Assembly: GCF_000321225.1 (NCBI RefSeq)
Contig: NW_004450466.1
Location: forward strand, 981,558-1,045,557
Source of the DNA: Odobenus rosmarus divergens
Taxonomy: Eukaryota; Chordata; Mammalia; Carnivora; Odobenidae
Length of the DNA stretch: 64,000 nucleotides
Reading direction: 5' to 3'
Shown: piece by piece, positions 45,056-57,919 of the stretch
Layout: each line of letters opens with the position of its first letter
How positions within the stretch are numbered: the first letter of the stretch is position 1
The notes under the pieces: model-generated
Database searches by the model: none
Told to the model about the DNA's origin: nothing
The model's input: the letters and a program-made list of their open reading frames with translations, nothing else
Program-made: the position numbers and the translations under genes

Positions 45056-46868
45056 CTAAAAAGAAAAAAATAAAATAACATAAGCAGAAGGATTTAAAAG
45101 GAAGTATTAAAGGAGGATTTTATTGCCATAATAGTGACACTCAAATGGAATGATACAATATGATCAATGTGAAATAGTGACAAAAGGATAGTCCTGACGC
45201 TTTCCCATTACTAAGTCATAACCCTGTCATTCAGGTCCCCTGTCTCTGAACTGATGCTTTACATCACAGACCCCAGATCCTTGAAGCTTAAGGTTTTTCC
45301 TCTGGTTCAAAACTTCAGTTAAGCATATGGGATCATGAAGATGCAGCGGTCAAAAGGCTTATAGGATGACAGGTATAGATAACAATTGTCAACCTGGTTA
45401 TTGGCTTGTTTCTAGAACATAAAATATATCCAGGGTTGTCAAAATTTCACAAAGAAGGTAGTACCTGGGTCACATATTGTCCAGATACTAGTTTGCAATT
45501 CTAGGCCAGGTGCCTGCTTGCTGCTCCATTTTCCCCTGCTCTGAACACACAACAGTGCGGATACAGACCAACCTGAGGATGCAGAGTGGTCTTTGGAAAT
45601 CTGACATCCCCTGAACCTTGTGTATGATGAATGTAATAAAACATAGGGATTTTTTTTATATTATTACCCAATAAACTCAAAACATTACAATATCTACAGC
45701 TAAGATACTAGAGAAGATACATGCTATTTAATAATAAATATAGTCATTGAGGGATGTTAGCATTTTTCATGCTGCAAGTATTATGTTCAGACATCACTTG
45801 GAAAGCAGAATATGTACAAAGATGTGACAGAACTAAGGATATTCTTTTCCCCAACCATTTATAGATGGTAACATCTATAAATCTCTTACAGTGTACTGTT
45901 AAGTTTAGGTAAATTGTTCTCCGTCTCTCCCTGTACTGACAATACTAAACTATACACCCACTGCAACCTGAGTTGCTTTGATCTAGGATTCTCACAGAAT
46001 GATGTATTTTGAGAAAGCTCGACAAATGATTCTGATACACTCTCCTAACTGGGTATGTGTCATCCCTTTATCCCACTCATTAAAAATTTCTGAGGTAAAA
46101 GAATTCAATGAATTGAAAACTCGTAATTATCTTACTTTTCTCCCTTATTCAAGGGGAGATGCAGAAAAATATTCTGGGCATTTGTAGGCAGCTGAGTGAG
46201 CTTTCAAAGAGTGTAAAGTAGAGAAAATTCAGGGCATAAGCCAGAGAAAGTAGACAATGGGCATAGAATCTGCAAAAAGACTGCTACCATGCCAGACACC
46301 CTCCCCAAGGAGAAAAACCTCTAGTCACTTAAAAGTGCCTTTACTGATTCTAGCTGGGTGCATTGTGAAAACATAAGCTGTGCCAAAAGCAATCTATGTT
46401 TATGAAGAGGAGGCATAGAAAAATGGCAAAAGCTTGGTCCTTTTGAGAGATGATGAGATAAAATGCTTAAAATTGTCCCTACACCTTGATCTTCCAAAAA
46501 AAAAAAAAATGTTAAAGTACTTTCACATGCAGAAAGTAGTTATTGAGGACTATAAGTCCAGAATTGTTTCAGGTGCCATGGTGGATCAAAAAATGTGATA
46601 GCTCCTTATTCAGGAAACATGATATGATAATTAAGGTGGAAAATATTAAATGGATGTATTGAGAGGGGAAGGTTCAGCTTGGATTTGACTGTTTCCCTAG
46701 AGGAATGGAAGGGTGCTCTCTGGAGGTCTGTTTATATAATGAACCAAGGAGGCATCAGATGAAATAACTCACCCTCATTGTATAGTGTAGCAGTGAGATA
46801 AACTGAACCAGGAATGGGCATGATCTCTGGGAATGTGCAGGAACACATTCTGCTTCTCAAATTTTTTC
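45056..46868. other. UNC13C intron, exon-proximal part, no recognised repeat
   Basis: Begins with the polypyrimidine acceptor of the 44908-45055 exon (A-rich on the plus strand). Contains an A-run near 46497. No other feature recognised. Confidence 0.5.
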
Positions 46869-46885
46869 AGACAAGCCCCATTCTT

Positions 46886-47056
46886 TTTTTTTTTTAATTT
46901 TATTTATTTAATCATGAGAGACAGAGAGAGAGAGGCAGAGGGAGACGCAGACTCCCAGGGAGCAGGGAGCCCGATGCGGGATTCGATCCCAGGACCCTGG
47001 GATCATGACCTGAGCCGAAGGCAGACGCTTAACCATCTGAGCCACCCAGGTGCCCT
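46886..47056 (-). mobile_element. SINEC copy of a divergent subtype, perfect 17 bp target duplication
   Basis: T-run, AATTTTATTTATTTAATC, then ATGAGAGACAGAGAGAGAG and a head ending AGCCACCCAGGTGCCCT. AGACAAGCCCCATTCTT occurs at 46869-46885 and 47057-47073. The 3' half (AATCATGAGAGACAG) differs from the other copies in the window. Confidence 0.95.
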
Positions 47057-47074
47057 AGACAAGCCCCATTCTTA

Positions 47075-47750
47075 TCAAACCTGAGCACAAGTGCTAGAAG
47101 ATTATGATAAAAAGAAATACAAGAAAAACTAGAAGCAGCACCTAAAATGATGTTTTGCCATCTTTCGGGACTGTGGAGAGTTGTCAGGAAAAATTGTGAC
47201 AGACTTTGAAATGGACCAAAAAGATTAGTGGGTGTTCTGCCTAGTGTGCCTGTCTGGGTTATCTTTGATTTTCATTGTCTTTGAGCTATTTAAAACTCTG
47301 CAAATGATAGAAAACGGATAATCATGTAAATGACTCTTGTCCATAGAAATGCAAATTAATTATTTCTGGTGGGATGCAACTGATTATTCTGTGGATAGAT
47401 CCTTTTTGCTTCTATTTGTAAGTTGATCTCAGCTTTCCTTATTGCTTATCCTTCTGTGTGGTTCTTGGAGTTCTCCGATAAGCTAGTTGTAAGATATTAC
47501 TGGTGCCCTCATTAATTGATGAGTTAAATAACATTTTTGACAAGTTTTATAACTGCGGGAATGTCACAATCCTACTCTACTTTAAAAACTGTTCTTTAAT
47601 GGTGTATATAAAGCAGCATGGTGACAGCATTCACAAGGACGGGCACTGTTTTTACTGTGTGGTTTGTGAGGCTAGACCTATGGGATCACACTGACAGCAG
47701 CATCAGTGGTGGGTTCTGCCTTCCTGCCTGTTCTCTCTGCCTCTGTCCCT
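47075..47750. other. Intronic sequence, no recognised feature
   Basis: No exon or named repeat. Confidence 0.45.
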
Positions 47751-47754
47751 TACC

Positions 47755-47960
47755 AAATGTTTATTAAACTTGTATTGTAAACCAGACCTGGTGCTGAATG
47801 CCAAGGATATGAAGCCAAAGAGGTGCAGAGGCTGTTCTCAAAGGGATTATGATCTAGTAGGAAATGTCACCAAAATGTCAATGAAGGACTCCAATAATGT
47901 TGCAGGTCTAAGAAAAATAATTGGAAAACACAGATACTGGGGGCGGCGAACATTTCTATT
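47755..47960 (-). repeat. Probable L2 fragment
   Basis: AAATGTTTATTAAACTTG, ACCTGGTGCTGAATGCCAAG and GGATTATGATCTAGTAGGAA resemble antisense L2; diverged. Confidence 0.45.
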
Positions 47961-47964
47961 GGGG

Positions 47965-50900
47965 AAGGAGTCTGTAAAGGCTTCCAAAGAGGTATCATCT
48001 TTGGTGTTTATCAGTTTTTTAGCCCTGCCATTTTTTAAAATCAGCAGCCACTAGATCACCTGCTAACAGTGGAAGAGAGAAAGGGGACAATCCCACATAT
48101 GTAACCAAGGGAAACTGTGGGAGTCCCAGCTCTACTTAAGAATTGAAGCGGTGGTTCTCATAATATAGTTCCTTCGTGCTGTTACTCTGTTCTTATCACG
48201 AAACTTGGGGCCTTGGGAGCCATGAGTTGCCTCTAAGCAGTAGAGGCCCTAGAGAAGTTGAGATGACTTAGTACCCCTAAAGATTCACAAGGCTCGTGAA
48301 CAGGTGAAAGGCTCTGAGACGTACTGTGGTAAAGAAATCTGCTTAAACCTTTCATTAACATACCTGCTTCTTAAAATTATTTGGCTTCAGGACACCTATC
48401 ACATACCACATCTATTAATACTCTGGGGGACTGAAGTGTTCCATGGGATATGATTTAGGAAATCCTAGGAGAGAATAAGGGGAATGGACTTCATAGAATG
48501 GAGATATTTCTAAGATGGAAGAAGAGAGAGTCAGGCTCTGAAGGCCTAGACTGTGTATTTATTCTTGAACCCTCACAATTGTATAGGAGAACATGTTTTT
48601 ACTACCAAGACATTATTCTGTAGGCCTCTGGGACATGAGAAACAACCATGAAGTGAAAACATAAAACAAGGAATGAGTTTGTTCCCAGGTAAAGCCTAAG
48701 GGACCCCCTAGAGTTTCTGGTTATGATACTGAACTGACTTGACTTCCTCCTTTGTAGCCATAGGGTATTATGAGTCATTCCTCTAAAGGCTCTAGCAGGA
48801 TCGTAAGTGAACAGCAGAAGATGTGATGCCTGAGGGCAGAAATGATGCTTTTGTCTCTTAAGTGCACTGTATAATAGGAGATGTTGCAAGATGAACCCTG
48901 GACAGGAGGTAGCAATTTTCGGAGAGAAAACAAGTTGCAAGATCCTAAGGATGAAAGCTCCCATTCAGTGAGCACAGATAAATAACACATGCCCCAGGCT
49001 CCTAACTCAGAGAGCAGAGGAGATGATTTCTGTGGTTATGCAAATGCAAACTCGATGAAAATGCTACTTTATGGAACCCTTTCAGGAGAACTTGGGTCTG
49101 TTTATCTCACTGGCACAGATAATAAGAAAGGGGGCTGCAATGATGGCATACACCCTGGCAGTCGGAGGTTTCACATTCAGTTTTGATTCTGCAAGAGCCT
49201 CTGAAGAAGCAGGAGAGTAGAATTTGTATTTTGCTGAGGCTTAGGTCTGAAGGATATGAATAGGAGGCTGTTGTGTGGGAGTGAATGTCTTGGCTATTAA
49301 ATAAGCCCCACTAGCGACAGCTCAGTACAGCTTAGTCGATCTCCCTTCATTATAATAAGCATTGGGAGGGGGATTATATGCTAGAGGAGAATTTGTGTAT
49401 ATGGGGTTTTAAAGCCTTCTAGATGTTTCCCTCATGCATGTAAAAAGTGGATGTTTCCCCATTGGTTCTAAGCAAACAAACAAACAAAAACGGGACTCAG
49501 TTTCACGTTGTTTCTCTGCAACCGGCAGCGTAAACCAAGAACCTCCAGTTTAATCTATTCTGATGTTTAGATTAATACAAATTAGCAGAAAACACCTGGC
49601 AAAATAAATTAGCACTAGCCATTTTCTTCCAAGAAAGGAATTTTTAATCAGAGAACTGTGAACAAGTTGGCTGTTGACAGCTGTGAAGGATAAGGATGTC
49701 AGCTGGATGTCATTGTCTCTACCCTTGGCCCTGTCCTGGCTGATATTTTCACCACAGACTTGGACAAAGGCAGAAAGGAGGTTTCCAAAATGTAGAGTTG
49801 AGCCAAAGCTTGACGTTATTACTTTGAATGACAAAATGTGGCTTCAGAAAAAGTCTTGGCAGCCTGAAATCATGGGTCAACATTTACAGGATGGGATGAC
49901 AAAAAAAAAAAAAAAAAAAGGAAAAGGCCTATATTCATGATAAAAAGTTTTCTGTAGAGTATGGAATGGGGGTGACCTGGCTTAATATCAGCAAAATTTT
50001 AAAAGCCATAATGCTTCATTTTTTTCCTCAGGTTTCACATGATTTAATAAAGTGATGGGGCAGCTATCAAAGATAATGAATTCTGATCATGCATTAAGAT
50101 ACATGGATAGGTCAAGATGAAGGGTGTGACAGAGCAACAATATTCTCTGCTGATCAGAACACATCTGAAATATTAAGATCATTACAAATTTACTCCCAGG
50201 CTTCATCATTTATAAGAAATATGAAAAAGTAGAGGGCATCCAAAGGTAGAGGGTCAGGATTTTGTAAGGTCTAGAAGGCATGTCATTCAATAAATGGCTG
50301 CAGATAAATTGGGGAGGCATGATAGCTTTCTTCAATGTATGAAAGGCTATCATACGGAAAGGAAGTAGAATTATTTTTCAAAAGACAGAAGGACCAAGGC
50401 AGCACTAAAAGTACCAGGGAAACAGATCCTGGTTTGATACAAAGATAATCTTTCCAGTGATAAAGTGCATCTTAAAAATTGAAGCTGCTACTTGTGAGTT
50501 AGTGAGGTCCCATCACTGGCCATTATTAAGTGGTGGCCATTTGACTATAGGCCAACAACATTGTAGATGAGCAGGAAAGGGGAGCTATTGGGTTATGTTT
50601 CCAATTCTGAGATTTTAGAATCTTTCTCACCTCTTTGACTCTCTGCTTTTTACTTTAAAATGTGTGAGGAAATGTAAATTCACACTCTTTCCTCTGGATG
50701 CAATGTGATCTGTGCATAGGTTATGTAACCCCAGAGACTATCAGTCCATTCATTTGGAGAACGGGAGCAGAGACATCTACCCTGCCTGACTCTGGTCCTG
50801 TAATGATGAGATGAATTATTACTCCATCTGGAAGAGCTCTGTGAACTATGGCGTTCTTTCTACTTGTGAGAAGATATGCTTAATTGGCAGACTATCTGCC

Positions 50901-51085
50901 CAAACTCGAACCTTGCTTTGTTTCCTAAGCACCGGCCCCTGTCTCCAGCAATGTACTAGCTATTTATTTCTACGTTCCTGCCACCATATCTAACTTCAAC
51001 ATAGCTGTAGAAAAACAGCCTTTTAACTGATTTAACATTTTTTCTCAGTGGAACCATGCTTTCCATCCTCTCGGTTGAAACTTCT
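47965..51085. other. Long intronic stretch without a named feature
   Basis: 48130-48480 may hold a decayed hAT-type MITE (GGTGGTTCTCATAATATAG start), too weak to name. A pure A-run of 19 lies at about 49901-49919. The open frames at 48602-48990 and 49550-49940 overlap on opposite strands and carry no motif. Confidence 0.4.
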
Positions 51086-51089
51086 CAGT

Positions 51090-51820
51090 CACCTCACCCT
51101 TGCCCCAATTTGGGTTGCTCCCCAGTGATGCTCCCTTTCTTGTGTCATTCATACCATCTTTCACTTCTATTCCTGAAGCCAGCTCCCTAGTGATCGCCCT
51201 CCTCATCTTAGGCATTAAATAACTGTAACTGATCTCTGTGACTAAATCTTCAACTATCCCATGCATTTTGCACATTTCTGTAAGATTTCCATTGCTAAAA
51301 TGTCACTTTGAGTATGCCACATATTTGCAAAATCATCAATGGCTCTTCTTTTATGGAATACACTGAGGGTGCAAAAGGATCTTTGTACTTTCACCCCAAA
51401 CATTTCCTGAAACCTCATTTTACATGGCTTTACTATCCAAACCTCCAGTTAAATCCAGACCAGTCCTTTGAGTAGTTTCGTCACTGACTCCCAGGCCTCT
51501 GGTCTTGTGCCTTTCCATGATGAAATCTTTTTCCTCTGATTAGGTTCAAGTCATGAATCTTCCTCCAAGAAAAACTTGTGTTTCCTATCCAGCCTGTGAA
51601 CTCCCATCTGTCCTTGAAGACCACTCCTCGACCTTTTCCTGATTCCCGGAGCTCACACTGGTTGCTCCCTCTTCTGAATCCTGACCACTTTTTATCTGTG
51701 CCCCTTAATTGGCATCTGTATCACCTGTTACATAGCTTACACTGTTTTCTTATAAGTTAACATGTATCATTATTTAATTTTTAATGTGCCTTTTTCATCT
51801 TTTCATCTGGATTAGAAACT
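51090..51820 (+). repeat. L2 element, 3' part
   Basis: AATCATCAATGGCTCTTCTT, GGCCTCTGGTCTTGTGCCTT, CCTTGAAGACCACTCCTCG, CTGGTTGCTCCCTCTTCTGA and TACATAGCTTACACTGTTTT follow the L2 3' region in order. The upstream 200 bp is less certain. Confidence 0.65.
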
Positions 51821-51824
51821 CCGT

Positions 51825-52155
51825 GGAAAAACAAAAACAAAAACAAAACAGTACTGCTACCCAGAGGGGAGTCTCAGGAAGCACTCAAGAATCCTATGGA
51901 GTTTATGTCCTTATAGAGAAAGGATGCTGAGCACCGAAAACCAAAAGGCCAGAGGGCAGAGCCATAAGGATTTTGGACTATTGCTTGGAGCAGAGTCAGA
52001 TTTAATAGCCTCACTGAGAGAAAATGAAGGGATTAGGAAAGGTGGGGGAAAAAAACAAACAAAAAAACCCTGACTGCAGTTGAATATGGAGGATCTTGGG
52101 TTTAACGGTAGAAAGAGGCTCATCCAAAATAAACTAGTTTTCAGGTGATTTGATA
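51825..52155. other. Intronic sequence, no recognised feature
   Basis: Starts with a short (AAAAAC)n-like tail at 51828-51850. Confidence 0.45.
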
Positions 52156-52159
52156 GTTG

Positions 52160-52275
52160 CATTTGTAAAGAGCTTTCTGTAAGACAGGGACTGTTTTAGT
52201 TGTTTTACATGTGATAACTCATTTAATTTTCCGACAATAATTCCTTAAGCCCTGTTATTCCCATAGGAGTGGACA
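52160..52275 (-). repeat. MIR SINE fragment
   Basis: GACAGGGACTGTTTTAGTTG, TTTTACATGTGATAACTCAT, TTAATTTTCCGACAATAATT read as antisense MIR. Confidence 0.65.
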
Positions 52276-52279
52276 GTGA

Positions 52280-53080
52280 TTTACACACTCTAGTTTTGTT
52301 CTCTCTTAATCACTTACTATCCTGATACTCCAGTCCTTGCCAGTGGTATCATTCCCCATGTGGTTCCAAATATTTTATTTATATCCATATTCTGAAATTT
52401 GCAAGGGCTTCCGCCCCAATACAGAGATAGATACATTGGATTTAGTCATGTAAGGGTGAGTTGTAAGGAATGTTATTATTACATCTGAATAGAGGTTGAA
52501 AGACCCATTTATAAGTATCATTTTCTTTATCTTAAAGAATAATCAGAGATTTTGTTCTGTTTATTATGTTCTTCATAAAACTACAAAAATTGAAGAACTT
52601 CAGACGTGGTTGTGATTTGTGAGGGAAAAAAAGAGTACTGCCAAATTAAAAATCAGTATAAATACTGTCTGCATGCTTAGCAAGCCATTCTTTTTATAAT
52701 CCCAATAAAAATTCTAAATTCCTCTAATTCTTTAAATTTGTCATATATTTGAAGAACTTTTACAATCTATTTTTACTGACTGATGGGAACATGCTAATGT
52801 TTCTTTACAAGTTTGCAGGAAGAATTTTCTTCTTGGTTTCATACACTATTTTGGTAGCAATTTCCCATCATCACATATTTTTTTCCTTCCAATATCTATA
52901 TCATATTTTTGGAAAATCCATGCAATTTATTTTGCAAATTTAGATATAATTATAATCTGCCCTTAACAACTAAGGTTTACTTCTTTTTTTTAGAAATTAC
53001 TTGATAAATATTTTAGAAATTATTTTCTACCACAGCTGGAGTCCTCTTTTTATATATATCAGATCAGAATATGCTACTCT
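52280..53080. other. AT-rich intronic sequence, no recognised feature
   Basis: No exon or named repeat. Confidence 0.45.
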
Positions 53081-53084
53081 CTCC

Positions 53085-53430
53085 CTTTGACCTTGTGCAA
53101 GTGTCAGCATTTTGGCTCCAATCCAATGTTCCTCTTTTATTCTCTACAATACTCAACTAGTCGTGATCTCTTCCTCTGCACTAGATGACTTGAAGCTTTC
53201 GGACTGACCTACCCCTCCTCGCATTTCACTCAAGCTTCTCTCTAAGCCTACAATGACTTCCCCCCTTGCTTTTCCCTGTTTCAGCCTCTTTATAAATCCC
53301 CAAACTTCCCTCTTCACGAAGCTTTTCCCTAGACACTCACAGAGAATACATTACCCTCTCTGCACTCTTCAGCACTTTGTCCACACCTCTTGTTTTATCA
53401 GTTGTAGTGGTCTAGGTTCCTAAGTCTACA
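53085..53430 (+). repeat. Probable L2 fragment
   Basis: Pyrimidine-rich strand with CCCCTTGCTTTTCCCTGTTT, CACGAAGCTTTTCCCTAGAC and CTGCACTCTTCAGCACTTTG in L2-like order. Confidence 0.45.
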
Positions 53431-53434
53431 GCAA

Positions 53435-54720
53435 GATCTCTCTTCTCTTCAGCCATCTCCTCATTGCCCACCATATTTTCTACGTACAAGTAAGCTCGCA
53501 AGTAATGGTTTTTGAAATGCAATAATCCAAACTAGGTAAATTATTTTGCTCTTCTCATGAGCAGCTGAATTTTAAATAATGCAAAAACTATACTTATAAT
53601 GATAAAAAAGATGCTAAGAAGCAGCCACCAAAATTGCCTCATGAATAATGGATAGCAGCATGGGGTAGGACCTCAGTCAGGGGTAAGAGCCTGAGGCATA
53701 ACATCACATATCTTGCTATTTGTCTAGAATCCAAATGATCAAAAATGGTGCTATCTAGGATTAAATAAGTAATAAGTAAATTCCAAAGCTATATTTGAAT
53801 AGATATTCATACTTAGTCGAAATTCTCTCCTTTATACCAAGCAATTCAAATTTCTAGAAGGCCCTAATTCACATGGTTATTGTTTTTAGGGAAATCTCTG
53901 TATTGTCCCTACATGATGTCAGACATCTGCAACATACATTGTGGAGTGTCATATTTGGGTCCAAAGAACAAATGTTCTGGGGCAATTTGGAAGGTTGGGC
54001 AAAAATAAAACCGGCCAGCTTTTTTTTCTAGGTTTTTCAAATTTCCAACTTCATCAGAAAGTAACCTGAGGATTGTTTAAGACTTAAGAATTTCCTTAAG
54101 CTCTTGGGATTCATGCTCAGGTCAAGAGTAGCTGTTGTCAGAAAAAGATCTCCTGCTTTTCTTTGAAAGAAATCCGCATTTCAGGGAATCCCATAGCAGT
54201 CCTCAATCTTCCTGGGATATGGGTCTGAGACTCAAAAGCTCAATGAGGACTCCTTCAAACTAGGATTTCCCTACTGGCCTCTTAGCTTTCATATACTGAT
54301 TAAATTTTTGGCTATCTGCCTCATGGCTGTCACCATTATATTTTCATTTTCAAATACTACTCATTTGGTTGCTTGTTGGCAGGTGAATGAATGAAATGTG
54401 TCACAGCCCACTCACACTAGCTGTAGCAGATCACTGTAATTTCTGACACTTGTGCCACAGTCCCCCTTTTGACTTATACTTGAAACCACATGAGACCGGT
54501 ATGACAAAATAGTCTAGTCCAATTCATATTTTAGTATTCAAGAGTATTTTCATCAATACTTTTGTAGGGGTTGAAAGATTTTAAAGCATCTTTAGAAAAT
54601 TATCTAAATAATTGAAATCTGGTATTTTAATCTAGAAATAACTAATCTCTCTGAAGAAATATTATCCATTTTGGCCTGCTGTATTTCATCAACACTTTAA
54701 CAGTTAGTGAAATAACATGA
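53435..54720. other. Intronic sequence, no recognised feature
   Basis: No exon or named repeat. Confidence 0.45.
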
Positions 54721-54724
54721 TGTA

Positions 54725-54955
54725 GAAACAAGGACAGTGATTTTAGGTTTTGGAGTCCTTTCTCCGCTCTGCCGATTACCAATAGCTCTCTGCCCTTTGA
54801 CAGTAACTTAAACCTGCTCAGCCTCCATTGTTTAATTTATAAAATGTGAATGATCACTCTTGACACACCTAACAGCCAAATGTTTATAAGGATCAGGCGA
54901 GACAATGTACATACATGGGAGATATTTGGAAAAATGTAAAACACTATTTCAGTCT
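54725..54955 (+). repeat. MIR SINE
   Basis: TTTTGGAGTCCTTTCTCCGC, GCTCAGCCTCCATTGTTTA, AATTTATAAAATGTGAATGA and AAGGATCAGGCGAGACAATG reproduce MIR. Confidence 0.75.
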
Positions 54956-54959
54956 ATAG

Positions 54960-57045
54960 TCTACAAACTCCATAGCATTCTCCTTCTTCACTTTTTATTT
55001 CCAGCCTGCTTGCCTAAACTGAGTTAAAGAGGAACCAGGATTATGTCCTTGGCAGTCTTTGTGAGTTAGCCTAGGTAGCATCCACTGCTTTTGCATAAGA
55101 ACATCTCTCTCTTGAGGTCTCTGCTTACATTACAGGGTTCCCTCTGCTGGGCTCCAAGCAGACCCTGAATCACTAGCGGTTGGGGCTGTAATTCTTTTAA
55201 GTAGTATTCTTTTTCCTGAATTCCTTTGTAGTCAACAACAAAATTAGTGCTTGGTAGGACATTCAGTTGGGGCAAATCTCAGAATCAGACAAGATAAGGG
55301 AGTTCCAGTTTTGGCAAACTGATGACAGAGCTATAAAAATGAATGCCCAGGTGTATGCCTCGGCATGATGGGCAGACCACAGGGATAAGAGAGTCTTATA
55401 ATAGGCATAGCAGGTGGAGACCTGACCTCAGGCTCTGAGGTTCAGGAGGACCAGGGTCAGGTCTGAGCCCTGAAGGAACAAGATAATGACATGAACCCAT
55501 TTACTGGATCTTAGACACCAGCTAGTAGAAGTACCTAAGACTGAATTTAAAAGATCATCCCAGATGACCTGGACAGGAAGATGGAATAGTTGAGCTGTCA
55601 GGATGTAGAAGAGGGGAACTTGCTTGGAGATCAGGAATGTCCCAGACTTTGGGTATAACTAGATGGTGATCATGTGTCCCAACCAAGAAGAATTGTAAGA
55701 AATATTGGTGTTGGGGACAGGAGCCAGGTCTGAATGCCATTCTCTTTTCATGGAACACATTTCCTTCCTCTCTTAAAGTCATGCATTGACTTGATAAAAT
55801 TCATAAAGGGCTGAATTCAGATTCTAAAAATTTTACTTTTTTTTCTCCTCATGGTGTACTTCAAAGTTCTTATTTTTTCTACTAGCATTTCCTGATTTGT
55901 AGCCACTAGTTCAGCTCTAACTCCAAAGGTCAGTCATTTCTTACCCATTTCTTGCAAACAATTTTTTAAAAAGAGCTGGTTTTGCATTTTTTTTCTTTTT
56001 CATATTTCCTTCAACATGATTGTGCAAAATTTCCATACTTCAGATAACACTCTAGCAGCAGCTTTAGAAACTTCATTGCTATAGTCTCACTGCCTAAATC
56101 CACACTCTCCAGTTTCCAGCATGTGCCACAAAATTCCTACCTCACAACTTTCATTTTGCAGTTTTTGACATTGTAAATGCTGAAACTACAAAAGCTGTGA
56201 GGTAACGGTTTTGTGAAGGTACCCAGTTTTTACACAAGTCCATTTTAATGAATAACATTGTAATGTGTTTGTTCCCTGTAAGACAATTCTGTGCTCTGAA
56301 AAGGGCTCATGGTAGCTAGCAGTTTTTGCTACACTGTTCACGCATATTGGATAAGAGATGCTTCCTCCAGCAAAGCGTGGAGACAATGGACAGGATTTAG
56401 ATTTAGACGATAAATTAATTTTTCACTCTTGAATAAGCTTTCACATATAAATATAAAATGCATGTATATAAATATGATGCATCTGTAAATATAAAAGGAA
56501 TTATATGGAAACAAGAATTCTAAGTTACACTTGGAGGCCTGTCCATCTTTAGCCAACACCACAATAACTTTTGGCCAACCTTTGGCTATGAAAAATTGAT
56601 GCACACAATACAATGCCTTTGGGTTTCCAGAAGAAAATTAAACTATTGCACCTACTAAGAGAGAGGAGAAGATTGATCTTTTAAAAGCCATTTCAACAAG
56701 CATAGACAACATAAAAAGAAATTCTGTTAACCCAAAACCTCCTGAAGCATCTATTTAGTTTAACTTTGGGGAGGGTAGGTATATGTCTTTCTTGAAAACA
56801 CATGTTACAACATAGGTTTCACATACATTTTCTAGAGACAGACAAAGGAAGCAAGGATAAGGGCAGAGTAACACGGATAATATGGAGAGAGTACAGGCTC
56901 AATCAGACACACTCTGGGAATATACCCATACAGCTATCTTCTGTGTCTATGGATGGCGCAGCTCTACAGATATGCAGGTGGGGCACTTTTCTCTGAGGGC
57001 AAACAGAGGACTCTGGATGCATAATTCAGGAGTACTGTAACCTTA
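54960..57045. other. UNC13C intron, stretch of mixed composition
   Basis: 55000-55800 is richer in G+C than its flanks and may hold an old LTR or unique regulatory sequence, but no terminal or coding signature is visible. Nothing else recognised. Confidence 0.4.
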
Positions 57046-57046
57046 C

Positions 57047-57127
57047 CTTGATGGTAGCCAAGACCATCTCCATTACAGCACACTGTCTTGGGGTCAGACC
57101 CTTGGCATCCTCCCGAATCATGTGCTC
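57047..57127 (-). CDS. UNC13C: UNC13C (Munc13-3) internal coding exon, MHD2
   Basis: This 81-nt, 27-codon exon on the minus strand is preceded by the acceptor CTTCTAG and followed by the donor GTAAGG. It is phase 0 at both ends, so skipping it would keep the frame. It encodes [20 protein letters not shown] followed by MVLATIK. The LTP(R/K)QCAV core is a hallmark of the Munc13 C-terminal MUN/MHD2 helices. Joined to the exon at 61328-61384 it reads QLSKLK-EHMIRED with no stop, which is the expected order in Munc13 proteins. The downstream intron to 45056 is 11991 bp. No other reading frame in the exon is meaningful. The protein acts in the cytosol at presynaptic release sites (family knowledge). 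Confidence 0.92.
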
Positions 57128-57129
57128 CT

Positions 57130-57785
57130 AGAAGACAGGTTAACAGTTACTTATAAATTAACCAGTTCATTCATTTAACAACTGTTTTCAAACAGAATCT
57201 GCATAATCCTCACATGGACACACTTGAGATGATTATTCTGTCATATATTCAATAAACATCCTCTTCCAAAAGAAGAAATGCTGGACTTTGATTCATATGT
57301 GGCTTTACTTTTCACTTGCAAGTTAATGTTAGGGAAAAAAGAGAGAAACCTGGAAATATGTGTCAAAGCTTTTTCACCTTATGTTCTGTCACTTTGAGGA
57401 AGATCAATCACGACAGGGATTTAGGAGGTGAATTTTAGCCTCTTTCAATTATTATGATAAAGTCTACTTGAAGTATAATGCCCCCAATTTATTCTCTTTC
57501 TTGATCCCCTTAATGCTTAGTCATTACTAAGAAAAGCCCCCAAGAGTTAACTGAATTTGGCTCTGCAGATTTTCAATATTTTAGAGCCAATTTCCATATT
57601 TACAGTGGATTTTCCTCATTGTTCACTATGGACTGTCTCAAGCCATCATTCAAAACTTCTTTAGGGAAATGATGGTAGAAAGTTGAAGAAAACCATAACA
57701 GAAAAGAAATTTAAGAGAAAATTTTAAAAATTCCTGACCCCCCAAATTGACAGTCTCCCCAGAGTTTCCATTATTCTGGTGAATA
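57130..57785. other. UNC13C intron just upstream of the 57047-57127 exon
   Basis: Includes that exon's acceptor (AG at 57128-57129, read on the minus strand). No other feature. Confidence 0.5.
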
Positions 57786-57789
57786 AGAT

Positions 57790-57915
57790 TCAACAGATAT
57801 TTATTCAGTCAGTGCTTATTATACGCCTGTGCTATCCTAGGTAATTGTGATATGTTGTTCAGTAAAAGAAAGACTTTTGTCCTCCTGAAGTTTAACTTCG
57901 AACTAATATAGTTGC
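57790..57915 (-). repeat. L2 fragment
   Basis: CAACAGATATTTATTCAGTC, CTTATTATACGCCTGTGCTA and TTTGTCCTCCTGAAGTTTAA fit antisense L2. Confidence 0.55.
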
Positions 57916-57919
57916 CTTT

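Noticed and set aside
46833..47084. 83-codon plus-strand frame as a gene
   Set aside because: More than half of it is the SINE at 46886-47056 read on the opposite strand.
49901..49919. 19-base A-run as another tail-only insertion
   Set aside because: The flanks share no direct repeat, so it is treated as a simple repeat.
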